DNA from: Amycolatopsis sp. NBC_01488
GTDB taxonomy: Bacteria > Actinomycetota > Actinomycetes > Mycobacteriales > Pseudonocardiaceae
NCBI RefSeq assembly: GCF_036227105.1
Contig: NZ_CP109434.1
Span: 9,086,501-9,150,500, forward strand
Length of the DNA: 64,000 bases
Direction: 5' to 3'
The translations under genes and the position numbers were made by a program. Of this stretch, positions 18,556 to 26,989 are shown piece after piece. Numbering within the stretch: the first letter of the stretch is position 1; every line of letters begins with the position of its first letter. The notes beneath the pieces are model-generated. The model was not told the origin of the DNA, ran no database searches, and worked only from the letters and a program-made list of their open reading frames with translations.

Positions 18556-19718
18556 CAGTACATCGCGTTCTCGACGGGCAGCCCGAAGGCGCCGGTGCCG
18601 AACATGACGTACGCGCGCTCGGCGTCGTTGGCCGCGTGGACGCGGCCCGCGTGCGCGTCGCGCCAGAAGCGCTGGATCGGCGTGCCGCGCTGGATCGCCC
18701 GCCCGCCGGAGTTCTCGAAGAGCCGGTCGATCGCGGCGATCGCGCGTTCCGTGCCGCGCACCTGGTCGCGCCGGACGCGCAGCCGCAGGTCCGTAGGCAG
18801 CCGCTCCTCGCGCTTGGCCAGTTCGTACAGTTCGTCGATGTTGCGCGTCAGCTGCAGCCACGCCGCGTCGATTTCGCTGGCCGCCTCGGCGATCCGGACC
18901 TTGGCGAACGGGTCCTCTTTGGACTGTTCACCGGCGTACGCGGCCCGCACGCGCTTGCGCTGGTGCTCGACGTGCGCGTCGTAGGCGCCCTGCGCCATCC
19001 CGATGATCGGCGCGGTGATGGTGCTGGGGTGCACCGAGCCATAGGGCAGCCGGTACAGCGGACCGGGGTTGACCGCCTGGCCCGGCACCTTGCACTTCGA
19101 CGTCGCGATGAAGCTCAGCGCCCGGTGCTGCGGGATGAAGACGTCCTCGACGACGATGTCGTTCGAGCCGGTCCCGCGCAGGCCGACGGTGTCCCAGACG
19201 TCCACGATCGCGTAGTCCGCGATGGGCAGCAGGTACGTGCAGAAGTCGACCGGCTTCCCGTCCTTGAACGCGGGTCCGCCGAGCAGCACCCACGTGCAGT
19301 GATCGCAGCCGGAGGAGAAGCTCCACCGGCCGGACAGCCGGTAGCCGCCGTCGACGACCTCCGCCTTGCCCATCGGCGCGTACGACGAGGAGATCCGCAC
19401 GTCTTCGTCCTCGCCCCAGACCTCCTGCTGGGCCTGCGCGTCGAACAGCGCCACGTGCCACGGGTGGACGCCGAGGATGGAGGCGACCCAGCCGGTGGAC
19501 CCGCACGCGCTCGCGATCAGCTTGACCGCGGTGTAGAAGCTCACCGGGTCCGTTTCGAGCCCGCCGAACGGCTTCGGCTGCAGCATCTTGAAGAACCCGG
19601 TCTCCTGCAGGGCCTTGACGGACTCTTCGGGGATGCTTCGCGCGTCCTCGGTGTCCTGGGCCCGTTCCCGCAGGACCGGCAGGAGGTCCCGGACCCCGGC
19701 GATCACCTGCTCGCTCAT
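18555..19718 (-). CDS. hsaA: HsaA, 3-HSA 4-hydroxylase oxygenase subunit
   Basis: A 387-residue flavin-dependent monooxygenase with acyl-CoA dehydrogenase fold (group D). Blocks include ESVKALQETGFFKMLQP, ISSSYAPMGKAEVVDGGY and LSGRWSFSSGCDH, as in Rv3570c. With HsaB it ortho-hydroxylates the phenolic steroid 3-HSA. It is the first gene of hsaADCB, and a KstR-type operator lies 34-47 bases upstream of its ATG, overlapping the end of the preceding gene. Confidence 0.94.
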   Translation of the reverse strand: MSEQVIAGVRDLLPVLRERAQDTEDARSIPEESVKALQETGFFKMLQPKPFGGLETDPVSFYTAVKLIASACGSTGWVASILGVHPWHVALFDAQAQQEVWGEDEDVRISSSYAPMGKAEVVDGGYRLSGRWSFSSGCDHCTWVLLGGPAFKDGKPVDFCTYLLPIADYAIVDVWDTVGLRGTGSNDIVVEDVFIPQHRALSFIATSKCKVPGQAVNPGPLYRLPYGSVHPSTITAPIIGMAQGAYDAHVEHQRKRVRAAYAGEQSKEDPFAKVRIAEAASEIDAAWLQLTRNIDELYELAKREERLPTDLRLRVRRDQVRGTERAIAAIDRLFENSGGRAIQRGTPIQRFWRDAHAGRVHAANDAERAYVMFGTGAFGLPVENAMY

Positions 19719-19750
19719 GCGCAGTCCTCTCTCGCGTCTCTTCCCAGAGA

Positions 19751-21358
19751 CTAGAACACGTTCTCGTTTTTGTCGAGAACGCCCTGCGCCAGAGCACTGT
19801 TGATCCCTGCCCTGCGGCCGGAAAACACGCAGTCGGCCAGGGACAACCCGCTCACGTACGACCTGGAACAGATTCCCACCGCGGTGCGCCCGGCCGCGTA
19901 CAGCCCGGCGATCGGCTCCCCCGCCGCGTTCCGCACCGCGCCGGTGTCCTCGTCGACGACCAGACCGCCGAGGGTGAGCATCGGCGTGGGATAGCCCAGG
20001 TTGGGGCGCACCGAGATGTCGATGAGGGAGAACGGCGGGTTGTCCAGCCGCCGCGCGAACTCGGCGGGCTTGCCCATCGGGTCGTGGACGCCGTGATAGG
20101 CCTCGACGCTCGCGCGCAGGCCCTGCGCGTCGACCCCCGCCTTGCGCGCCACCTCCTCGACCGTCGCGCCGGTGACCCGGCCGCGGCGCAGCAGGTACCG
20201 CAGCTGGAGCCATTGGAACCACTGGCTTTGCGCACGGCCGTCCTGCCGGGCCTCCGCCACGATCGGCGCGTCGACGAGCAGCCAGCCCGTGCTCCCGTGC
20301 TGCTCGATGAGCTTTTCGCCGACGGCCGCGCCGTAGCGGGACTCGTCGATGACCCGGCGGCCGTCGGCGTCGACGATGATGCCGCTGAGGAACGCGCTGG
20401 GCGGCGTGACGAACCGCCACGCCGAGATCCGGCCCAGCTCCCCGGTTGCGGCCCCGGCTTCGACGCCGAGCCGGATGCCCGAGCCGTCGTCGGCGGACGT
20501 GCCGAGCGCGAGCCCGCCGCGGTAGGCCGGCGCGTGCTCGCGCACCATTTCCCGGTTCGCGATGAACCCGCCCGCGGCGAGCACGACCCCGCGCCGGGCG
20601 GTGATCCGCAGCTCACGGCCGTGCTGACGTTCGAGACGTTCGACACGCCGGTGCAGCGACTTCCGCAGCGAGGGTACGTAGATCCCGGGTTTCGCGGCGT
20701 ACTGCCCGAGCCGCCGGTGCCGGGCCCGCACCCCGGCGGGCGCGTCCCGCAGCGTGTCGGCGACGAGCCCGGTGACGCGGCCGTCGTCCTGGAGCAGGCT
20801 GCGAGCGTGTGTCTGGGTGAGCACCCGGATGCCGCGCTTCGCGACGGCCTCCTTGAGGCGTGTCATCAGCGTCTTCCCGGAGGTCCCGGGACCTTTGACG
20901 CGATGGCCGCGCGGCGCGGGCTTGGCCGCGTCGCGGAAGCCGCCCGCGGCTTCGCTGCCGGAGTAGTAGAGGTAGTGCCGGTCGCTCGGGTACGACGTCT
21001 TGTACGGGCAGAGGCTGCCTTCGAACGGCACGCCGTTGCCCTCCAGCCAGGTGATCATCTCGCGGCTGCCTTCGCAGAAGCGCCGCAGGGTTTCTTCCGA
21101 GACGACGTCCCCGGCTTCGAGCCGCAGGTAGGCGTACATCGCGTCGACGGAGTCGTCGACGCCCGCGTCGAGTTGCTGGGTGGTCCCGCCGCCCGCGTAG
21201 ACCACACCCCCGCTGACCGCGCTCGCGCCGCCGCCGGCGAACCGTTCGACGATGATGACGTCGGCGCCCGCGTCGGCCGCTTCGAGGGCGGCGCAGGCGC
21301 CGGCCGCTCCGAACCCCACGATCACCACGTCCGCGACGAGTTCGTTCATGGTCGTCAC
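19751..21358 (-). CDS. FAD-dependent 3-ketosteroid dehydrogenase-like (Kst4D-type)
   Basis: A 535-residue flavoprotein of the fumarate reductase/KstD superfamily. N-terminal FAD motif VIVGFGAAGACAALEAADAG and C-terminal GLYAAGRTAVGICSRSYVSG are present. The C-terminal Tyr501-Val-Ser503 pair corresponds in spacing to the catalytic Tyr and Ser reported for Rhodococcus Delta4-(5alpha)-dehydrogenase. The Y-A-G-P-G of Delta1-dehydrogenases is absent. It therefore looks like a Kst4D that would introduce the 4-ene into 5alpha-3-ketosteroids, but an Rv0785-like role of unknown substrate is the alternative. It is divergent from kstD and shares its KstR operators. Confidence 0.65.
   Translation of the reverse strand: MTTMNELVADVVIVGFGAAGACAALEAADAGADVIIVERFAGGGASAVSGGVVYAGGGTTQQLDAGVDDSVDAMYAYLRLEAGDVVSEETLRRFCEGSREMITWLEGNGVPFEGSLCPYKTSYPSDRHYLYYSGSEAAGGFRDAAKPAPRGHRVKGPGTSGKTLMTRLKEAVAKRGIRVLTQTHARSLLQDDGRVTGLVADTLRDAPAGVRARHRRLGQYAAKPGIYVPSLRKSLHRRVERLERQHGRELRITARRGVVLAAGGFIANREMVREHAPAYRGGLALGTSADDGSGIRLGVEAGAATGELGRISAWRFVTPPSAFLSGIIVDADGRRVIDESRYGAAVGEKLIEQHGSTGWLLVDAPIVAEARQDGRAQSQWFQWLQLRYLLRRGRVTGATVEEVARKAGVDAQGLRASVEAYHGVHDPMGKPAEFARRLDNPPFSLIDISVRPNLGYPTPMLTLGGLVVDEDTGAVRNAAGEPIAGLYAAGRTAVGICSRSYVSGLSLADCVFSGRRAGINSALAQGVLDKNENVF
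19752..19765. promoter_or_regulatory. KstR-type operator upstream of hsaA
   Basis: TAGAACACGTTCTC fits T-nn-AAC-nn-GTT-nn-A except the last base. It overlaps the stop of the upstream flavoprotein gene and precedes hsaA, so hsaADCB can be controlled independently. Confidence 0.8.
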
Positions 21359-21366
21359 CCTAGAAC

Positions 21367-21380
21367 TGAAACACGTTCTC
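21367..21380. promoter_or_regulatory. KstR-type operator 1 between Kst4D-like gene and kstD
   Basis: TGAAACACGTTCTC, with AAC-AC-GTT core, starts 8 bases upstream of the minus-strand flavoprotein ATG. Confidence 0.75.
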
Positions 21381-21423
21381 GTCTATGGTGACGGAAGCGG
21401 CTCCCAACTGGATGCTCATTTTG

Positions 21424-21437
21424 TGGAACACGTTACA
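21424..21437. promoter_or_regulatory. KstR-type operator 2 upstream of kstD
   Basis: TGGAACACGTTACA is a perfect T-nn-AAC-nn-GTT-nn-A site, 24 bases before the kstD ATG. It lies 57 bases from operator 1, so each divergent promoter appears to have its own site. Confidence 0.88.
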
Positions 21438-21460
21438 GGTCGCGGACCAAGTGAGGTGGC

Positions 21461-23125
21461 ATGACGGAGCAGTTCGACGTCGTCGTCGTCGGCAGCGGCG
21501 CCGCCGGGATGACCGCCGCGCTGGCCGCCGCGAAGGCCGGTCTGAGCGTCGTCGTCCTGGAGAAGGCGGCCTGCTTCGGCGGCTCGACCGCGCGCTCCGG
21601 TGGCGGGGTCTGGCTGCCGGGCAACCACGCGCTGCGCGCCGCCGGGATCGACGAACCGCCCGAGCGGGCGCGCGAGTACCTGGCCTCGATCGTCGGCGAC
21701 GTCGTCCCGGCCGTCCGGCGCGACACGTTCCTCGACCACGGCCCCGAGGTGCTGAAGTTCGTCTGCGACCACACGCCGCTGAAATTCCGGTGGGTCCGCG
21801 ACTACAGCGACTACCACCCCGAAGCCCCCGGCGGGCGGCCCGGCGGCCGCTCGGTCGAGCCGATGGCCTTCGACGGCAAGCTGCTCGGCGCCGAACTGGC
21901 CCACCTCGAACCGCCGTACAGCGCTCCCCCGCTCGGCGTGCCGATCACCCAGGCCGACTACCGCTGGCTGAGCCTCCTCGCGCGGCACCCGCGCGGCGCG
22001 GTCCGGATGCTGTCCCTGGGGGTCCAGTGGCTGGTCGGGCGCGTACGCGGCCAGCGGCTGCTGAGCATGGGGCAAGCGCTTGCGGCGGGGTTGCGGGTGG
22101 GCCTGACCAGGGCGGGCGTCGACGTCCGGCTGAACACGCCGCTGGTCGATCTGCAGGTCGAAGGGGACCGCGTCACCGGCGTCGTCACCGCGGACGGAGT
22201 CGTCGGGGCCCGGCGGGGCGTGATCCTCGCCAGCGGCGGCTTCGAGCAGAACCTGGAGATGCGCGAGAAGTACCAGCGCGCGCCGATCGGCACCGACTGG
22301 ACCGTCGGCGCGGCCGCCAACACCGGCGACGGCATCACCGCCGGCCTCAAGCTCGGCGCGGCCCTCGACCTGATGGACGACGCCTGGTGGGGGCCGTCGC
22401 TGCCGCTCACCGGCGGGCCGTGGTTCGCGCTGGCCGAGCGGTCGCGGCCGCGCTGCATCATGGTCGACGCCCGAGGCGAGCGGTTCGTCAACGAGTCGGC
22501 GCCCTACGTCGAGGCCGTGCACGCGATGTACGGCGACGGCGACGGGCCGGGCGAGCACATCCCGACCTGGCTCGTGTTCGACCAGCGCTACAAGGACCGG
22601 TACATGTTCACCGGCGTCGGGCCGCGACAGCCGCTGCCGGGGCGCTGGTTCAAGGCCGGGATCGCGGTGAAGTCGGGCTCCTTGGCCGGGCTGGCCGCGA
22701 AGATGGACGTCCCGCCGGAGGGCCTGGAAGCGACGGTCGAGCGCTTCAACGGCTTCGCACGCAAGGGCGTCGACGAAGACTTCCAGCGCGGCGTCAGCAA
22801 GTACGACCACTACTACGGCGACCCGCGCAACAAGCCCAACCCCAGCCTCGGCCCCCTGGACAAAGCGCCGTACTACGCGGTGAAGATCGTGCCGGGCGAC
22901 CTGGGGACCAAGGGCGGCCTGCGCACCGACGAGCAGGCACGGGTCCTGCGTGAGGACGGCTCGGTCGTACCGGGCCTCTACGCCGCGGGCAACGTCAGCG
23001 CGGCCGTGATGGGCCGGACGTACGCCGGGCCGGGCGCGACCATCGGGCCCGCCATGGTGTTCGGCTACCTTGCGGCCACGCGGCTGGCGCACGAAGATCA
23101 AGGGACCACGGGAGGCGAGCGATGA
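21461..23125 (+). CDS. kstD: 3-ketosteroid Delta1-dehydrogenase KstD
   Basis: A 554-residue FAD enzyme. The N-terminal dinucleotide motif is VVVGSGAAGMTAALAAAKAG. FFGGSTARSGGGVWLP-type sequence follows at about 45 (here CFGGSTARSGGGVWLPGN). The C-terminal RTYAGPGATIGPAM contains Tyr521 and Gly525, equivalent to catalytic Tyr487/Gly491 of Rhodococcus KstD1. It introduces the C1-C2 double bond of 3-ketosteroids. Together with KshAB it produces the unstable 9-hydroxy-1,4-diene that opens ring B. It is the first gene of an operon continuing through kshA, a small Cys protein, kshB and a MaoC hydratase. Confidence 0.93.
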   Translation: MTEQFDVVVVGSGAAGMTAALAAAKAGLSVVVLEKAACFGGSTARSGGGVWLPGNHALRAAGIDEPPERAREYLASIVGDVVPAVRRDTFLDHGPEVLKFVCDHTPLKFRWVRDYSDYHPEAPGGRPGGRSVEPMAFDGKLLGAELAHLEPPYSAPPLGVPITQADYRWLSLLARHPRGAVRMLSLGVQWLVGRVRGQRLLSMGQALAAGLRVGLTRAGVDVRLNTPLVDLQVEGDRVTGVVTADGVVGARRGVILASGGFEQNLEMREKYQRAPIGTDWTVGAAANTGDGITAGLKLGAALDLMDDAWWGPSLPLTGGPWFALAERSRPRCIMVDARGERFVNESAPYVEAVHAMYGDGDGPGEHIPTWLVFDQRYKDRYMFTGVGPRQPLPGRWFKAGIAVKSGSLAGLAAKMDVPPEGLEATVERFNGFARKGVDEDFQRGVSKYDHYYGDPRNKPNPSLGPLDKAPYYAVKIVPGDLGTKGGLRTDEQARVLREDGSVVPGLYAAGNVSAAVMGRTYAGPGATIGPAMVFGYLAATRLAHEDQGTTGGER

Positions 23126-24258
23126 CGCAGGAGTCCGTACGCACCATCTACGCCGGTGAGCCGCCGACCCGGTTCGCGCGCGGCTGGCACTGCCTCGGCC
23201 TGGCCGAGCGGTTCCGCGACGGGAAGCCGCACGCGGTGACGGCGTTCGGCACGAAGCTCGTCGTGTTCGCCGACTCGAAGGGCGGCTTGAACGTCCTCGA
23301 CGGCTACTGCCGGCACATGGGCGGCGACCTCACCCAGGGCAGCGTCAAGGGCGACGAGGTCGCGTGCCCGTTCCACGACTGGCGCTGGAACGGCAAGGGC
23401 AAGTGCGTCTCGATCCCCTACGCCAAGCGGGTTCCGCTGCGCGCGCGGACCCGGTCGTGGACGGCGGTGGAGCAGAACGGCCAGCTGATGGTCTGGCACG
23501 ACCCGGAAGGCAACCCGCCGGCCGACGAGCTGGCGATCCCGCACATCGAGGCGGCCGACAGTCCCGAGTGGAGCAACTGGACCTGGGACTCGCTCTTCAT
23601 CGACGGCTCCAACTGCCGGGAGATCATCGACAACGTCGTCGACATGGCCCACTTCTTCTACATCCACTACGCCTACCCGACGTATTTCAAGAACGTCTTC
23701 GAAGGCCACATCGCGACGCAGTACCTCAACACCAAGGGCCGCCCGGACATGGGCATGGCCTCCAACTACGGCGGTGAAGACAACCTGCTGCGGTCGGAGG
23801 CGTCGTACTTCGGGCCGTCCTATATGATCAACAAGCTGGTGAACTCGTTCCAGGGCTACGAGATCGAGAGCGTGCTCATCAACTGCCACTACCCCGTGAC
23901 GCCGACGTCGTTCGTGCTGCAGTACGGCATGAAGGTCAAGAAGCAGCACGGGCTCACGGACGAGCACGCGGACAAGATCGCGGCGAAGCTGGCCAAGGGC
24001 ATCGGCGCGGGATTCCTGCAGGACGTCGAGATCTGGAAGCACAAGACGCAGATCGACAACCCGCTGCTGTGCGAAGAGGACGGTCCGGTCTACCAGCTTC
24101 GCCGGTGGTACCAGCAGTTCTACGTCGACGCCGCCGACGTCACCGAGGACATGACCCGGCGCTTCGAGTTCGAAGTGGACACTTCGAAGGCGAACGAGGC
24201 CTGGGCGGCGGAGGTGGCGGAAAACCTGGCCCGCCAGAAGACCGAGGCGGAAGTGTGA
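23122..24258 (+). CDS. kshA: 3-ketosteroid 9alpha-hydroxylase oxygenase KshA
   Basis: A 378-residue Rieske oxygenase. The N-terminal [2Fe-2S] ligands are CRHMGG (about 66) and CPFHDW (about 85). The catalytic domain has the mononuclear iron motif NVVDMAHFFYIHY, giving two His and a bridging Asp (about 171-180). It hydroxylates C9 of 3-ketosteroids using electrons from KshB. It starts by ATGA overlap with kstD. The stop overlaps the GTG of the small Cys protein. Confidence 0.94.
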   Translation: MTQESVRTIYAGEPPTRFARGWHCLGLAERFRDGKPHAVTAFGTKLVVFADSKGGLNVLDGYCRHMGGDLTQGSVKGDEVACPFHDWRWNGKGKCVSIPYAKRVPLRARTRSWTAVEQNGQLMVWHDPEGNPPADELAIPHIEAADSPEWSNWTWDSLFIDGSNCREIIDNVVDMAHFFYIHYAYPTYFKNVFEGHIATQYLNTKGRPDMGMASNYGGEDNLLRSEASYFGPSYMINKLVNSFQGYEIESVLINCHYPVTPTSFVLQYGMKVKKQHGLTDEHADKIAAKLAKGIGAGFLQDVEIWKHKTQIDNPLLCEEDGPVYQLRRWYQQFYVDAADVTEDMTRRFEFEVDTSKANEAWAAEVAENLARQKTEAEV

Positions 24259-24509
24259 CGACCGAGCAGACCGAGTTCCTGTCGGGCGGGCTGCGGCCGC
24301 ACGAGTGCCGCAGCTGCGGGACGTGCGTGCTGGTGAAGAAGAACAGCATCCAGCACACGAGCATCCAGTGGACCTCGCGGCCCGCCGACAGCTGCCCGGT
24401 CTTCGCCGACGCCGACGGCCCGTCCGCCTTGCTCGACACGTGCCCGAAGCTGTCCGACAGCATCTCCGACGCCGTGCGCGAAGGCACCCTGGCGGTGGCC
24501 GATGGCTGA
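24255..24509 (+). CDS. small cysteine-rich protein between KshA and KshB
   Basis: An 84-residue protein from GTG 24255, coupled to kshA by GTGA and overlapping kshB by 8 bases. Cys18-x2-Cys21-x2-Cys24 is followed by Cys47 (CPVF) and Cys63 (CPKL), a possible metal or Fe-S site that is not a standard ferredoxin pattern. No domain is recognised. M. tuberculosis has an uncharacterised gene (Rv3527) beside kshA, but homology could not be judged. The coupling on both sides argues for a role with the hydroxylase: electron transfer, cluster insertion or complex stability (inference). Confidence 0.8.
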   Translation: MTTEQTEFLSGGLRPHECRSCGTCVLVKKNSIQHTSIQWTSRPADSCPVFADADGPSALLDTCPKLSDSISDAVREGTLAVADG

Positions 24510-25533
24510 GCGGATCTACACGCTGACGGTCGCCGACGTCGTCGTCGAGACGCCGGACGCGCGGTCGGTGGTCTTCGAGATCCCGCCCGAGCACGCTGAC
24601 GCGTTCCGGTATTCCGCCGGGCAGTTCCTGACTTTGCGGATCCCCAGCGAGCAGACCGGTTCGGTGGCGCGGTGCTACTCGCTCTCGAGCGCGCCGCACG
24701 AGAACCGCGTGCAGGTGACGGTCAAGCGGACCGACGGCGGGTACGGCTCGGGCTGGGTGTGCTCGTCTTTGAAGCCCGGGATGCAGGTCGACGTGCTCGC
24801 GCCGGCGGGCGTGTTCTGCCCGACGTCGGTGGACGAGGACTTCCTCCTGTTCGCCGGCGGCAGCGGCATCACGCCGGTGATGGCGATCCTCAAGACGGCA
24901 CTGGAGCAGGGCTCCGGGCGGGTCGTGCTGGTCTACGCGAACCGGGACGAGAACTCGGTGATCTTCGCGGGCGAACTGGCGTCACTGGCGAAGCGGCACG
25001 GCGATCGCCTGGTCGTCGTGCACTGGCTGGAGAGCGTCCAGGGCCTCCCGGACGTCTCGCAGCTGCGCGGGCTGGCTTCGGCGTACCCGTCCCACGAGGC
25101 ATTCCTCTGCGGTCCGGCGCCGTTCATGGCCGCCGTGCGCGAGGCGCTCGGGCAGCTCGGGGTGCCGCGGGACCGGGTGCACGTCGAGAAGTTCACGTCA
25201 CTGACCGGCAACCCGTTCGAAGACGCCCCCGCCGAGGAGGCACCGGAATCGGACGAAGCGCCCGCGTCGCTGACGGTGTCGCTGGACGGCGACACGCGGT
25301 CGATGGCCTGGCCGCGGCAGCGGAAGCTGCTCGACCACCTGCTGGACGCGGGCCTGGACGCGCCGTACTCGTGCCGCGAGGGACAATGCAGTGCGTGCGC
25401 GTGCCGGGTCGTCTCGGGTGAGGTGAAGATGCTGCACAACGAGGTGCTCGACGCCGAGGACATCGCGGACGGCATCGTGCTGGCCTGCCAGTCGCTGCCG
25501 GTCACCGACGACGTCTCGATCAGCTACGAGTAG
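24502..25533 (+). CDS. kshB: 3-ketosteroid 9alpha-hydroxylase reductase KshB
   Basis: A 343-residue class IA ferredoxin-NAD reductase. The FAD-binding RCYSLSSAP block (about 56) is followed by the NAD-binding FAGGSGITPVMAILK (about 117). The C-terminal plant-type [2Fe-2S] domain has CREGQCSACAC (about 293) plus the distal ACQS cysteine. It passes NADH electrons to KshA. Unlike in M. tuberculosis, where kshA and kshB are separated, they lie here in one operon with kstD. Confidence 0.94.
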   Translation: MAERIYTLTVADVVVETPDARSVVFEIPPEHADAFRYSAGQFLTLRIPSEQTGSVARCYSLSSAPHENRVQVTVKRTDGGYGSGWVCSSLKPGMQVDVLAPAGVFCPTSVDEDFLLFAGGSGITPVMAILKTALEQGSGRVVLVYANRDENSVIFAGELASLAKRHGDRLVVVHWLESVQGLPDVSQLRGLASAYPSHEAFLCGPAPFMAAVREALGQLGVPRDRVHVEKFTSLTGNPFEDAPAEEAPESDEAPASLTVSLDGDTRSMAWPRQRKLLDHLLDAGLDAPYSCREGQCSACACRVVSGEVKMLHNEVLDAEDIADGIVLACQSLPVTDDVSISYE

Positions 25534-25543
25534 GAGTTCCCGC

Positions 25544-26392
25544 GTGCCCATCGACCCCGCGGTCGCCATCGGTGCCGAGATCGGCGAAGTGAGCTTCGCC
25601 TGGACGTCGTCGGACGTGCTGCTCTACCACCTGGCGCTCGGCGCGGGCCCGGACGAGCTGCGCTACACCTACGAGCAGGACCTGGTGGTGCTGCCGACGT
25701 TCGCGACGGTCGCGGCCAACCTGCGCGTGTTCGACCCGCCGGCGGTGTCGTTCCCCGGCGTCGAGATCGACCTGGCGAAGGTGCTGCACGGCAAGCAGGA
25801 GATCACCCTGCACCGGCCGATCCCGGCGTCGGGCAAGGCGGTGGCGAGGTCGCGGATCGCCGACGTGTACGACAAGGGCAAGGCCGCGGTGGTGATCCAG
25901 GAAGTCGTGGTCACGTCGTCGTCCGGCGATCCACTGTGGACGGCCCGGTCGGGCATCTTCGCCCGCGGTGAAGGCGGGTTCGGCGGCTCGCGGGGACCGT
26001 CGGACAAGATCGAGTGGCCTTCGCGTGCACCGGACTTCGTCTTCGAGGCGCCGACGCTGCCCCAGCAGGCGTTGCTGTACCGGCTGTGCGGCGACCGGAA
26101 CCCGTTGCACGCCGATCCGGCGTTCGCCGCGGCGGCCGGGTTCCCGAAGCCCATCCTGCACGGGCTGTGCACGTACGGGATCGTCGCACGGGTGCTGGTG
26201 AACGAGTTCCTGGACGGCGACCCGGCGCGGGTGGCGTCGTTCGCGACGAAGTTCGCCGGGGTGGTGTTCCCGGGCGAGACGCTGCGGATCCGGGTGTGGC
26301 GCTCGGCCGATCGGCTGCTCGTGACGACGTCGGCGGTGGAGCGCGACGACGCCCCGGTGCTGGCGGACACGGTGCTGGTGTCCACTTCGTGA
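25544..26392 (+). CDS. MaoC-type 2-enoyl-CoA hydratase (Rv3538-like)
   Basis: A 282-residue double hot-dog hydratase. The C-terminal half carries the hydratase-2 motif YRLCGDRNPLHADPAFA followed by GFPKPILHGLCTYG, with catalytic Asp and His. The N-terminal half is the degenerate hot dog (ELRYTYEQDLVVLPTFATV). In M. tuberculosis the homologue Rv3538 lies beside kstD and hydrates enoyl-CoA intermediates of cholesterol side-chain beta-oxidation. It lies 10 bases after kshB and probably ends the kstD operon. Confidence 0.88.
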   Translation: MPIDPAVAIGAEIGEVSFAWTSSDVLLYHLALGAGPDELRYTYEQDLVVLPTFATVAANLRVFDPPAVSFPGVEIDLAKVLHGKQEITLHRPIPASGKAVARSRIADVYDKGKAAVVIQEVVVTSSSGDPLWTARSGIFARGEGGFGGSRGPSDKIEWPSRAPDFVFEAPTLPQQALLYRLCGDRNPLHADPAFAAAAGFPKPILHGLCTYGIVARVLVNEFLDGDPARVASFATKFAGVVFPGETLRIRVWRSADRLLVTTSAVERDDAPVLADTVLVSTS

Positions 26393-26442
26393 GCGTCCCG
26401 GCGGTCGCCCGCTAACGTGGAGGGGTGACTCCTGGAGGACTG

Positions 26443-26895
26443 ATGCCGGAATACTTCGTGGTGCGGGGAACGGTCGAATCGGGCGACAAGCGCGGCCGTG
26501 AGCTGGGCTTTCCCACGGCCAACATCGCCCTGCGCGACCAGGACGGCTCCGTGGGCGACGGCGTCTGGGCGGGCTGGGTCCGCCGCGCCGACGGCACGCA
26601 CGTCCCGGCCGCGATCTCGGTCGGCCGCCGCCCGACGTACTACGGCGCGGACGGCTACCGCCTGCTGGAAGCCCACCTGCTGGACTTCAGCGGTGACCTC
26701 TACGACGAGACGCTGGTGGTGTGGCTCGGGTCCCACCTGCGCGACCAGGAGAAGTACTCCTCGGCGGAGGACCTGATCACGGCGTTGAAGAACGACATCG
26801 CGACGGCGGCCCAGTGGACGGCGGCGCACCCGGCCGCTTCGCTCCCGCCCGCCGAGGAGAGCCCCCTGGGCGAGGTCCGCCGAGTCCGGGCCTGA
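26443..26895 (+). CDS. stand-alone riboflavin kinase
   Basis: A 150-residue protein (ATG 26443 behind TGGAGGAC) corresponding to the C-terminal kinase domain of RibF. The motif RGRELGFPTANIAL and the block VPAAISVGRRPTYYG match, and LLEAHLLDFSGDLYD precedes the C-terminal helix. It phosphorylates riboflavin to FMN. The N-terminal FAD synthetase domain is absent, so another RibF likely exists in the genome. A flavin-supply gene beside many flavoenzyme genes is plausible, but the link is inferred. Confidence 0.88.
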   Translation: MPEYFVVRGTVESGDKRGRELGFPTANIALRDQDGSVGDGVWAGWVRRADGTHVPAAISVGRRPTYYGADGYRLLEAHLLDFSGDLYDETLVVWLGSHLRDQEKYSSAEDLITALKNDIATAAQWTAAHPAASLPPAEESPLGEVRRVRA

Positions 26896-26933
26896 GCCGT
26901 ACACCCGCCGAGCCGGGTGGTCTGCCGCGGCTG

Positions 26934-26979
26934 GTCGTGAGTGAGAAACAGGGTTAGAACACTGTTTCTCACTCACGAC
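26934..26979. terminator. 46-bp palindrome, bidirectional terminator, copy 1
   Basis: GTCGTGAGTGAGAAACAG (26934-26951) is perfectly complementary to 26962-26979 around a ten-base loop. It lies between convergent stops at 26895 and 26990. A near-identical element occurs at 45429-45474. Confidence 0.88.
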
Positions 26980-26989
26980 CGGCATGGCG

